Assembly (NCBI GenBank): GCA_933228675.1
Contig: OW121742.1
Span: forward strand, 108,005,440-108,069,439
Origin: Stomorhina lunata
Taxonomy: Eukaryota; Arthropoda; Insecta; Diptera; Rhiniidae
DNA: 64,000 nt
Reading direction: 5' to 3'
The first letter of the stretch is position 1. Each line of letters starts with the position of its first letter. The notes under the pieces were generated by a model, which was given only the letters and a program-made list of their open reading frames with translations, was not told the origin of the DNA and made no database searches. The translations under genes and the position numbers were made by a program. Below, in pieces: positions 48,001 through 59,800 of this stretch.

Positions 48001-48229
48001 AGTATTAGTATTAGTATTAGTATTAGTATTAGTATTAGTATTAGTATTAGTATTAGTATTAGTATTAGTATTAGTATTAGTATTAGTATTAGTATTAGTA
48101 TTAGTATTAGTATTAGTATTAGTATTAGTATTAGTATTAGTATTAGTATTAGTATTAGTATTAGTATTAGTATTAGTATTAGTATTAGTATTAGTATTAG
48201 TATTAGTATTAGTATTAGTATTAGTATTA
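42057..48229. repeat. (TATTAG)n hexamer satellite, segment 2
   Basis: About 6.17 kb (roughly 1,030 units) of the same hexamer resumes in exact phase with segment 1. It ends at about 48229 against the A-rich 3' tail of LINE-2. Confidence 0.99.
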
Positions 48230-50831
48230 TTTATTTTATTTATTTTATTTATTTATTTATTTATTGCATATCGCATACAACAAGAAATTAATCTTTTAAA
48301 TTAAAGTATGCGATTTTATACGAAAATAACAATATAATTGTGAAGTAAGAAATAACAGTCATAGAAATGAAGTATAATATTTAAATAACAAAAACAAGTT
48401 TAAAAACAATATAAAAAAATAGTAAATAATATGCATATAAAATTTAATATTATGACATTTGAATATTTGAGAATAATGTCTTTTTGAATCGTAAAGCGTT
48501 GTCTGTAGTTTGAAGAGGGTTCGGTAAGGAATTCCACAGTCGTATTGTATTGGTGAAAAACTGCCACTCGGATATTAGAGTCCGATATCTAAACTGTATG
48601 ATGCGTTTTCCTCTGTTGGATCTTGCAAATTGAATAAGATTAAAGAGATAATTTGGTTCTTGAGTGTAGATGATTTTATGTAGAAAGATTAGTGATTTGA
48701 TTTTAAGCAATTCCGAGATATCTACTCCATATAATGACCTAGAATGCTGAGACGTTCCATCATATCTTTTTATAGCATAGACATAACGAAGAATTGCATT
48801 GTACGCTACAACTAGTCGGCTTTTACTGCTTGAGTCGCAAAAAGCAAAGATTTCGCAACCATATAGCAACTTGGGCATTAAGAATGTTTTTGCCAAAAGT
48901 ATACGAATATTGAGAGGTGTAACATGTTGTAGCGGATAAAGTGTTCTGAGCATAGAGAAGATTGTTCCAGATATATAATTTATGTGTGTATTCCATTGAA
49001 GTGTTTTATTAAAAATTATACCAAGGTTCTTGGCTGAATCAACAATCGAAATGTCTTGCTCTCCTAATTTGATCGAGATATTAAAAAGGATGTTTCGATT
49101 TCGTTGTGTCACAACCAGGCATTTTGACTTCGTAGGATTTAAGTATAGCCCATTAGATGATGCCCATTGATATATATTCTTGAGGTCCTCATTAAGTTTA
49201 ATAATATCATCATTTATTGAGTCCTTTGTACAATTTATGTATATTTGTACGTCATCTGCATAAATATGGATATCACTATATAAAAGGCAATTTGGTAGAT
49301 CATTTATATAAAAGGTAAATAGTAGTGGTCCAAGAATGGAGCCCTGTGGCACTCCTTTAGATACTAGCATAGCAGTAGAAATATTTTCACCTGCGGATAC
49401 GGACTGGTATCGATCGGCTAGATAAGTTTTTATTAGCAATGTAGCAGACGAAGAAAAATTAAAATTATTATAAATCTTTCTACACAGTATTTCATGGTTA
49501 ACGGTGTCAAACGCTTTGGAGTGATCCAAAAGAACCAGAAACGTGACTCCACCATTATCAATATTGCGTCTGATATCCTCGGATACACTTATTAATGAAG
49601 AGATACAGCTATGACCAGCTCTAAATCCAGATTGTTTACTAAACAGGAGCTGATGATTTCTTAAATACACACTCATCTGGTTGTGCAGCAGCCGTTCAAA
49701 CACTTTCGATAGAAAGGGTAGTATTGATATGGGGCGATACTCTTTGGAGGTTTTGGGCACTGGAATGATTTTGGCATATTTCCAACACTTAGGAAATTGG
49801 CTGGTCATAATAATTGTATTAAATATATGCGTGATGTAGCGTAATATTTTAGGCAATAGAAGCCTGATGAATTTGGGATGAACAAGATCAAAGCCGACTG
49901 AATTTGAGGTTACTGATTGACAGCATGAAAACACATCATCTTCAAAAACACGTGAGAATTCAAAGCGGTGTATATGAGGGATTTCTGAGGGTTGCGGTTC
50001 TAATACAGCAGGCGATTGGACCATATTCATGGGCGTACTAGTTGGAATATTTATGAATAATTCATTTAATTCGTTAACATCTACGTCGCAAGCTGGGGTA
50101 GATTTATTACCGATACCAATTTCTCGTATTGTACGCCATTTACTCCGAGAATCTACAGCTGTCTTAAAACGGTTTTCGTAATATGCAGTTTTGGCATCAT
50201 AAATAGTTTTGTTGACGAATCGACGGGCTTTGCGAAATTCATCATACAGCTCAGGAGTCCTGAACTTAGTCCAACGTCTATAAGTGCTGTCTCGAGCTTT
50301 AATTTGTTGTTTTATATACGCGTTAAACCAGCATTTGTTTGAACTTTTACTCCGGTGAGTTCGCAAGGGTACTGAATTTTCATATAAATTTAACAAGTTA
50401 CTATTAAAAAACTGAAGCTGTTCATCAGCAGATGGCATATTGTATATACTGCTCCAATTTATAGAGTTGTAGGATTCTTCAAGCGAATAATAATCAACGT
50501 GACGAAAATCTCGGAAACAAGTTGTAGTATCTACTTCATGAAACTTAAAATCATAGCATATGTAAATAAGGTCATGCTTTGAAAAGGTTGGCGCGCTAAT
50601 TTGATCAAAGAGCAGTAAGTTGGACATGTTACCCAATATAGGGTACACAGTATTTACAATTCTTAATCCCATTGATGTAAGCTGATCGGAAAATTGTAAA
50701 CTAGTGCTAGATAATATATTACAGTTGAAATCGGTTGCAATAATAATGTCGTTGTACTGCATTGCTAACATTTCTAGATTACACATAAATGAGTCATACT
50801 GTATATGAGAGTTTGGGCGATAGGTGCATCC
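48230..50831 (-). mobile_element. LINE-2: 5'-truncated non-LTR retrotransposon in satellite
   Basis: The 3' end, on the minus strand, is a tail of (TAAA)-type repeats (about 48265-48230) joined directly to the satellite. The 5' end stops at 50831 inside the endonuclease coding region, and the satellite resumes at the next base. 5' truncation with a simple-repeat tail is the usual product of incomplete target-primed reverse transcription. No target-site duplication can be recognised, because the target is a pure hexamer repeat. The 3' UTR is about 220 bp (48449-48230). Confidence 0.93.
48450..50831 (-). CDS. LINE-2 endonuclease/reverse transcriptase, 5'-truncated (793 codons left)
   Basis: The frame is open from the satellite junction at 50831 (first residues GCTYRPNSHIQY, an endonuclease motif) to its stop at 48450. 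The first ATG is at 50786, so only a 778 aa protein could start inside. Counting from that Met: DFNCN at 19-23, then SKHDLI at 69-74 where APE endonucleases normally have SDH. Reverse transcriptase: SNSVGFDLVHPKF near 294-306, LLDHSKAFDTVNH (419-431), KGVPQGSILGPLL (477-489) and IYADDVQIY (508-516). No internal stop or frameshift. The protein lacks the front half of the endonuclease, so this copy is not self-mobile. Only loosely like LINE-1 (YADD against FADD), so a different family; the clade is unresolved. Confidence 0.9.
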   Translation of the reverse strand, partial: GCTYRPNSHIQYDSFMCNLEMLAMQYNDIIIATDFNCNILSSTSLQFSDQLTSMGLRIVNTVYPILGNMSNLLLFDQISAPTFSKHDLIYICYDFKFHEVDTTTCFRDFRHVDYYSLEESYNSINWSSIYNMPSADEQLQFFNSNLLNLYENSVPLRTHRSKSSNKCWFNAYIKQQIKARDSTYRRWTKFRTPELYDEFRKARRFVNKTIYDAKTAYYENRFKTAVDSRSKWRTIREIGIGNKSTPACDVDVNELNELFINIPTSTPMNMVQSPAVLEPQPSEIPHIHRFEFSRVFEDDVFSCCQSVTSNSVGFDLVHPKFIRLLLPKILRYITHIFNTIIMTSQFPKCWKYAKIIPVPKTSKEYRPISILPFLSKVFERLLHNQMSVYLRNHQLLFSKQSGFRAGHSCISSLISVSEDIRRNIDNGGVTFLVLLDHSKAFDTVNHEILCRKIYNNFNFSSSATLLIKTYLADRYQSVSAGENISTAMLVSKGVPQGSILGPLLFTFYINDLPNCLLYSDIHIYADDVQIYINCTKDSINDDIIKLNEDLKNIYQWASSNGLYLNPTKSKCLVVTQRNRNILFNISIKLGEQDISIVDSAKNLGIIFNKTLQWNTHINYISGTIFSMLRTLYPLQHVTPLNIRILLAKTFLMPKLLYGCEIFAFCDSSSKSRLVVAYNAILRYVYAIKRYDGTSQHSRSLYGVDISELLKIKSLIFLHKIIYTQEPNYLFNLIQFARSNRGKRIIQFRYRTLISEWQFFTNTIRLWNSLPNPLQTTDNALRFKKTLFSNIQMS

Positions 50832-53800
50832 TATTAGTATTAGTATTAGTATTAGTATTAGTATTAGTATTAGTATTAGTATTAGTATTAGTATTAGTAT
50901 TAGTATTAGTATTAGTATTAGTATTAGTATTAGTATTAGTATTAGTATTAGTATTAGTATTAGTATTAGTATTAGTATTAGTATTAGTATTAGTATTAGT
51001 ATTAGTATTAGTATTAGTATTAGTATTAGTATTAGTATTAGTATTAGTATTAGTATTAGTATTAGTATTAGTATTAGTATTAGTATTAGTATTAGTATTA
51101 GTATTAGTATTAGTATTAGTATTAGTATTAGTATTAGTATTAGTATTAGTATTAGTATTAGTATTAGTATTAGTATTAGTATTAGTATTAGTATTAGTAT
51201 TAGTATTAGTATTAGTATTAGTATTAGTATTAGTATTAGTATTAGTATTAGTATTAGTATTAGTATTAGTATTAGTATTAGTATTAGTATTAGTATTAGT
51301 ATTAGTATTAGTATTAGTATTAGTATTAGTATTAGTATTAGTATTAGTATTAGTATTAGTATTAGTATTAGTATTAGTATTAGTATTAGTATTAGTATTA
51401 GTATTAGTATTAGTATTAGTATTAGTATTAGTATTAGTATTAGTATTAGTATTAGTATTAGTATTAGTATTAGTATTAGTATTAGTATTAGTATTAGTAT
51501 TAGTATTAGTATTAGTATTAGTATTAGTATTAGTATTAGTATTAGTATTAGTATTAGTATTAGTATTAGTATTAGTATTAGTATTAGTATTAGTATTAGT
51601 ATTAGTATTAGTATTAGTATTAGTATTAGTATTAGTATTAGTATTAGTATTAGTATTAGTATTAGTATTAGTATTAGTATTAGTATTAGTATTAGTATTA
51701 GTATTAGTATTAGTATTAGTATTAGTATTAGTATTAGTATTAGTATTAGTATTAGTATTAGTATTAGTATTAGTATTAGTATTAGTATTAGTATTAGTAT
51801 TAGTATTAGTATTAGTATTAGTATTAGTATTAGTATTAGTATTAGTATTAGTATTAGTATTAGTATTAGTATTAGTATTAGTATTAGTATTAGTATTAGT
51901 ATTAGTATTAGTATTAGTATTAGTATTAGTATTAGTATTAGTATTAGTATTAGTATTAGTATTAGTATTAGTATTAGTATTAGTATTAGTATTAGTATTA
52001 GTATTAGTATTAGTATTAGTATTAGTATTAGTATTAGTATTAGTATTAGTATTAGTATTAGTATTAGTATTAGTATTAGTATTAGTATTAGTATTAGTAT
52101 TAGTATTAGTATTAGTATTAGTATTAGTATTAGTATTAGTATTAGTATTAGTATTAGTATTAGTATTAGTATTAGTATTAGTATTAGTATTAGTATTAGT
52201 ATTAGTATTAGTATTAGTATTAGTATTAGTATTAGTATTAGTATTAGTATTAGTATTAGTATTAGTATTAGTATTAGTATTAGTATTAGTATTAGTATTA
52301 GTATTAGTATTAGTATTAGTATTAGTATTAGTATTAGTATTAGTATTAGTATTAGTATTAGTATTAGTATTAGTATTAGTATTAGTATTAGTATTAGTAT
52401 TAGTATTAGTATTAGTATTAGTATTAGTATTAGTATTAGTATTAGTATTAGTATTAGTATTAGTATTAGTATTAGTATTAGTATTAGTATTAGTATTAGT
52501 ATTAGTATTAGTATTAGTATTAGTATTAGTATTAGTATTAGTATTAGTATTAGTATTAGTATTAGTATTAGTATTAGTATTAGTATTAGTATTAGTATTA
52601 GTATTAGTATTAGTATTAGTATTAGTATTAGTATTAGTATTAGTATTAGTATTAGTATTAGTATTAGTATTAGTATTAGTATTAGTATTAGTATTAGTAT
52701 TAGTATTAGTATTAGTATTAGTATTAGTATTAGTATTAGTATTAGTATTAGTATTAGTATTAGTATTAGTATTAGTATTAGTATTAGTATTAGTATTAGT
52801 ATTAGTATTAGTATTAGTATTAGTATTAGTATTAGTATTAGTATTAGTATTAGTATTAGTATTAGTATTAGTATTAGTATTAGTATTAGTATTAGTATTA
52901 GTATTAGTATTAGTATTAGTATTAGTATTAGTATTAGTATTAGTATTAGTATTAGTATTAGTATTAGTATTAGTATTAGTATTAGTATTAGTATTAGTAT
53001 TAGTATTAGTATTAGTATTAGTATTAGTATTAGTATTAGTATTAGTATTAGTATTAGTATTAGTATTAGTATTAGTATTAGTATTAGTATTAGTATTAGT
53101 ATTAGTATTAGTATTAGTATTAGTATTAGTATTAGTATTAGTATTAGTATTAGTATTAGTATTAGTATTAGTATTAGTATTAGTATTAGTATTAGTATTA
53201 GTATTAGTATTAGTATTAGTATTAGTATTAGTATTAGTATTAGTATTAGTATTAGTATTAGTATTAGTATTAGTATTAGTATTAGTATTAGTATTAGTAT
53301 TAGTATTAGTATTAGTATTAGTATTAGTATTAGTATTAGTATTAGTATTAGTATTAGTATTAGTATTAGTATTAGTATTAGTATTAGTATTAGTATTAGT
53401 ATTAGTATTAGTATTAGTATTAGTATTAGTATTAGTATTAGTATTAGTATTAGTATTAGTATTAGTATTAGTATTAGTATTAGTATTAGTATTAGTATTA
53501 GTATTAGTATTAGTATTAGTATTAGTATTAGTATTAGTATTAGTATTAGTATTAGTATTAGTATTAGTATTAGTATTAGTATTAGTATTAGTATTAGTAT
53601 TAGTATTAGTATTAGTATTAGTATTAGTATTAGTATTAGTATTAGTATTAGTATTAGTATTAGTATTAGTATTAGTATTAGTATTAGTATTAGTATTAGT
53701 ATTAGTATTAGTATTAGTATTAGTATTAGTATTAGTATTAGTATTAGTATTAGTATTAGTATTAGTATTAGTATTAGTATTAGTATTAGTATTAGTATTA

Positions 53801-56800
53801 GTATTAGTATTAGTATTAGTATTAGTATTAGTATTAGTATTAGTATTAGTATTAGTATTAGTATTAGTATTAGTATTAGTATTAGTATTAGTATTAGTAT
53901 TAGTATTAGTATTAGTATTAGTATTAGTATTAGTATTAGTATTAGTATTAGTATTAGTATTAGTATTAGTATTAGTATTAGTATTAGTATTAGTATTAGT
54001 ATTAGTATTAGTATTAGTATTAGTATTAGTATTAGTATTAGTATTAGTATTAGTATTAGTATTAGTATTAGTATTAGTATTAGTATTAGTATTAGTATTA
54101 GTATTAGTATTAGTATTAGTATTAGTATTAGTATTAGTATTAGTATTAGTATTAGTATTAGTATTAGTATTAGTATTAGTATTAGTATTAGTATTAGTAT
54201 TAGTATTAGTATTAGTATTAGTATTAGTATTAGTATTAGTATTAGTATTAGTATTAGTATTAGTATTAGTATTAGTATTAGTATTAGTATTAGTATTAGT
54301 ATTAGTATTAGTATTAGTATTAGTATTAGTATTAGTATTAGTATTAGTATTAGTATTAGTATTAGTATTAGTATTAGTATTAGTATTAGTATTAGTATTA
54401 GTATTAGTATTAGTATTAGTATTAGTATTAGTATTAGTATTAGTATTAGTATTAGTATTAGTATTAGTATTAGTATTAGTATTAGTATTAGTATTAGTAT
54501 TAGTATTAGTATTAGTATTAGTATTAGTATTAGTATTAGTATTAGTATTAGTATTAGTATTAGTATTAGTATTAGTATTAGTATTAGTATTAGTATTAGT
54601 ATTAGTATTAGTATTAGTATTAGTATTAGTATTAGTATTAGTATTAGTATTAGTATTAGTATTAGTATTAGTATTAGTATTAGTATTAGTATTAGTATTA
54701 GTATTAGTATTAGTATTAGTATTAGTATTAGTATTAGTATTAGTATTAGTATTAGTATTAGTATTAGTATTAGTATTAGTATTAGTATTAGTATTAGTAT
54801 TAGTATTAGTATTAGTATTAGTATTAGTATTAGTATTAGTATTAGTATTAGTATTAGTATTAGTATTAGTATTAGTATTAGTATTAGTATTAGTATTAGT
54901 ATTAGTATTAGTATTAGTATTAGTATTAGTATTAGTATTAGTATTAGTATTAGTATTAGTATTAGTATTAGTATTAGTATTAGTATTAGTATTAGTATTA
55001 GTATTAGTATTAGTATTAGTATTAGTATTAGTATTAGTATTAGTATTAGTATTAGTATTAGTATTAGTATTAGTATTAGTATTAGTATTAGTATTAGTAT
55101 TAGTATTAGTATTAGTATTAGTATTAGTATTAGTATTAGTATTAGTATTAGTATTAGTATTAGTATTAGTATTAGTATTAGTATTAGTATTAGTATTAGT
55201 ATTAGTATTAGTATTAGTATTAGTATTAGTATTAGTATTAGTATTAGTATTAGTATTAGTATTAGTATTAGTATTAGTATTAGTATTAGTATTAGTATTA
55301 GTATTAGTATTAGTATTAGTATTAGTATTAGTATTAGTATTAGTATTAGTATTAGTATTAGTATTAGTATTAGTATTAGTATTAGTATTAGTATTAGTAT
55401 TAGTATTAGTATTAGTATTAGTATTAGTATTAGTATTAGTATTAGTATTAGTATTAGTATTAGTATTAGTATTAGTATTAGTATTAGTATTAGTATTAGT
55501 ATTAGTATTAGTATTAGTATTAGTATTAGTATTAGTATTAGTATTAGTATTAGTATTAGTATTAGTATTAGTATTAGTATTAGTATTAGTATTAGTATTA
55601 GTATTAGTATTAGTATTAGTATTAGTATTAGTATTAGTATTAGTATTAGTATTAGTATTAGTATTAGTATTAGTATTAGTATTAGTATTAGTATTAGTAT
55701 TAGTATTAGTATTAGTATTAGTATTAGTATTAGTATTAGTATTAGTATTAGTATTAGTATTAGTATTAGTATTAGTATTAGTATTAGTATTAGTATTAGT
55801 ATTAGTATTAGTATTAGTATTAGTATTAGTATTAGTATTAGTATTAGTATTAGTATTAGTATTAGTATTAGTATTAGTATTAGTATTAGTATTAGTATTA
55901 GTATTAGTATTAGTATTAGTATTAGTATTAGTATTAGTATTAGTATTAGTATTAGTATTAGTATTAGTATTAGTATTAGTATTAGTATTAGTATTAGTAT
56001 TAGTATTAGTATTAGTATTAGTATTAGTATTAGTATTAGTATTAGTATTAGTATTAGTATTAGTATTAGTATTAGTATTAGTATTAGTATTAGTATTAGT
56101 ATTAGTATTAGTATTAGTATTAGTATTAGTATTAGTATTAGTATTAGTATTAGTATTAGTATTAGTATTAGTATTAGTATTAGTATTAGTATTAGTATTA
56201 GTATTAGTATTAGTATTAGTATTAGTATTAGTATTAGTATTAGTATTAGTATTAGTATTAGTATTAGTATTAGTATTAGTATTAGTATTAGTATTAGTAT
56301 TAGTATTAGTATTAGTATTAGTATTAGTATTAGTATTAGTATTAGTATTAGTATTAGTATTAGTATTAGTATTAGTATTAGTATTAGTATTAGTATTAGT
56401 ATTAGTATTAGTATTAGTATTAGTATTAGTATTAGTATTAGTATTAGTATTAGTATTAGTATTAGTATTAGTATTAGTATTAGTATTAGTATTAGTATTA
56501 GTATTAGTATTAGTATTAGTATTAGTATTAGTATTAGTATTAGTATTAGTATTAGTATTAGTATTAGTATTAGTATTAGTATTAGTATTAGTATTAGTAT
56601 TAGTATTAGTATTAGTATTAGTATTAGTATTAGTATTAGTATTAGTATTAGTATTAGTATTAGTATTAGTATTAGTATTAGTATTAGTATTAGTATTAGT
56701 ATTAGTATTAGTATTAGTATTAGTATTAGTATTAGTATTAGTATTAGTATTAGTATTAGTATTAGTATTAGTATTAGTATTAGTATTAGTATTAGTATTA

Positions 56801-59800
56801 GTATTAGTATTAGTATTAGTATTAGTATTAGTATTAGTATTAGTATTAGTATTAGTATTAGTATTAGTATTAGTATTAGTATTAGTATTAGTATTAGTAT
56901 TAGTATTAGTATTAGTATTAGTATTAGTATTAGTATTAGTATTAGTATTAGTATTAGTATTAGTATTAGTATTAGTATTAGTATTAGTATTAGTATTAGT
57001 ATTAGTATTAGTATTAGTATTAGTATTAGTATTAGTATTAGTATTAGTATTAGTATTAGTATTAGTATTAGTATTAGTATTAGTATTAGTATTAGTATTA
57101 GTATTAGTATTAGTATTAGTATTAGTATTAGTATTAGTATTAGTATTAGTATTAGTATTAGTATTAGTATTAGTATTAGTATTAGTATTAGTATTAGTAT
57201 TAGTATTAGTATTAGTATTAGTATTAGTATTAGTATTAGTATTAGTATTAGTATTAGTATTAGTATTAGTATTAGTATTAGTATTAGTATTAGTATTAGT
57301 ATTAGTATTAGTATTAGTATTAGTATTAGTATTAGTATTAGTATTAGTATTAGTATTAGTATTAGTATTAGTATTAGTATTAGTATTAGTATTAGTATTA
57401 GTATTAGTATTAGTATTAGTATTAGTATTAGTATTAGTATTAGTATTAGTATTAGTATTAGTATTAGTATTAGTATTAGTATTAGTATTAGTATTAGTAT
57501 TAGTATTAGTATTAGTATTAGTATTAGTATTAGTATTAGTATTAGTATTAGTATTAGTATTAGTATTAGTATTAGTATTAGTATTAGTATTAGTATTAGT
57601 ATTAGTATTAGTATTAGTATTAGTATTAGTATTAGTATTAGTATTAGTATTAGTATTAGTATTAGTATTAGTATTAGTATTAGTATTAGTATTAGTATTA
57701 GTATTAGTATTAGTATTAGTATTAGTATTAGTATTAGTATTAGTATTAGTATTAGTATTAGTATTAGTATTAGTATTAGTATTAGTATTAGTATTAGTAT
57801 TAGTATTAGTATTAGTATTAGTATTAGTATTAGTATTAGTATTAGTATTAGTATTAGTATTAGTATTAGTATTAGTATTAGTATTAGTATTAGTATTAGT
57901 ATTAGTATTAGTATTAGTATTAGTATTAGTATTAGTATTAGTATTAGTATTAGTATTAGTATTAGTATTAGTATTAGTATTAGTATTAGTATTAGTATTA
58001 GTATTAGTATTAGTATTAGTATTAGTATTAGTATTAGTATTAGTATTAGTATTAGTATTAGTATTAGTATTAGTATTAGTATTAGTATTAGTATTAGTAT
58101 TAGTATTAGTATTAGTATTAGTATTAGTATTAGTATTAGTATTAGTATTAGTATTAGTATTAGTATTAGTATTAGTATTAGTATTAGTATTAGTATTAGT
58201 ATTAGTATTAGTATTAGTATTAGTATTAGTATTAGTATTAGTATTAGTATTAGTATTAGTATTAGTATTAGTATTAGTATTAGTATTAGTATTAGTATTA
58301 GTATTAGTATTAGTATTAGTATTAGTATTAGTATTAGTATTAGTATTAGTATTAGTATTAGTATTAGTATTAGTATTAGTATTAGTATTAGTATTAGTAT
58401 TAGTATTAGTATTAGTATTAGTATTAGTATTAGTATTAGTATTAGTATTAGTATTAGTATTAGTATTAGTATTAGTATTAGTATTAGTATTAGTATTAGT
58501 ATTAGTATTAGTATTAGTATTAGTATTAGTATTAGTATTAGTATTAGTATTAGTATTAGTATTAGTATTAGTATTAGTATTAGTATTAGTATTATGTATT
58601 AGTATTAGTATTAGTATTAGTATTAGTATTAGTATTAGTATTAGTATTAGTATTAGTATTAGTATTAGTATTAGTATTAGTATTAGTATTAGTATTAGTA
58701 TTAGTATTAGTATTAGTATTAGTATTAGTATTAGTATTAGTATTAGTATTAGTATTAGTATTAGTATTAGTATTAGTATTAGTATTAGTATTAGTATTAG
58801 TATTAGTATTAGTATTAGTATTAGTATTAGTATTAGTATTAGTATTAGTATTAGTATTAGTATTAGTATTAGTATTAGTATTAGTATTAGTATTAGTATT
58901 AGTATTAGTATTAGTATTAGTATTAGTATTAGTATTAGTATTAGTATTAGTATTAGTATTAGTATTAGTATTAGTATTAGTATTAGTATTAGTATTAGTA
59001 TTAGTATTAGTATTAGTATTAGTATTAGTATTAGTATTAGTATTAGTATTAGTATTAGTATTAGTATTAGTATTAGTATTAGTATTAGTATTAGTATTAG
59101 TATTAGTATTAGTATTAGTATTAGTATTAGTATTAGTATTAGTATTAGTATTAGTATTAGTATTAGTATTAGTATTAGTATTAGTATTAGTATTAGTATT
59201 AGTATTAGTATTAGTATTAGTATTAGTATTAGTATTAGTATTAGTATTAGTATTAGTATTAGTATTAGTATTAGTATTAGTATTAGTATTAGTATTAGTA
59301 TTAGTATTAGTATTAGTATTAGTATTAGTATTAGTATTAGTATTAGTATTAGTATTAGTATTAGTATTAGTATTAGTATTAGTATTAGTATTAGTATTAG
59401 TATTAGTATTAGTATTAGTATTAGTATTAGTATTAGTATTAGTATTAGTATTAGTATTAGTATTAGTATTAGTATTAGTATTAGTATTAGTATTAGTATT
59501 AGTATTAGTATTAGTATTAGTATTAGTATTAGTATTAGTATTAGTATTAGTATTAGTATTAGTATTAGTATTAGTATTAGTATTAGTATTAGTATTAGTA
59601 TTAGTATTAGTATTAGTATTAGTATTAGTATTAGTATTAGTATTAGTATTAGTATTAGTATTAGTATTAGTATTAGTATTAGTATTAGTATTAGTATTAG
59701 TATTAGTATTAGTATTAGTATTAGTATTAGTATTAGTATTAGTATTAGTATTAGTATTAGTATTAGTATTAGTATTAGTATTAGTATTAGTATTAGTATT

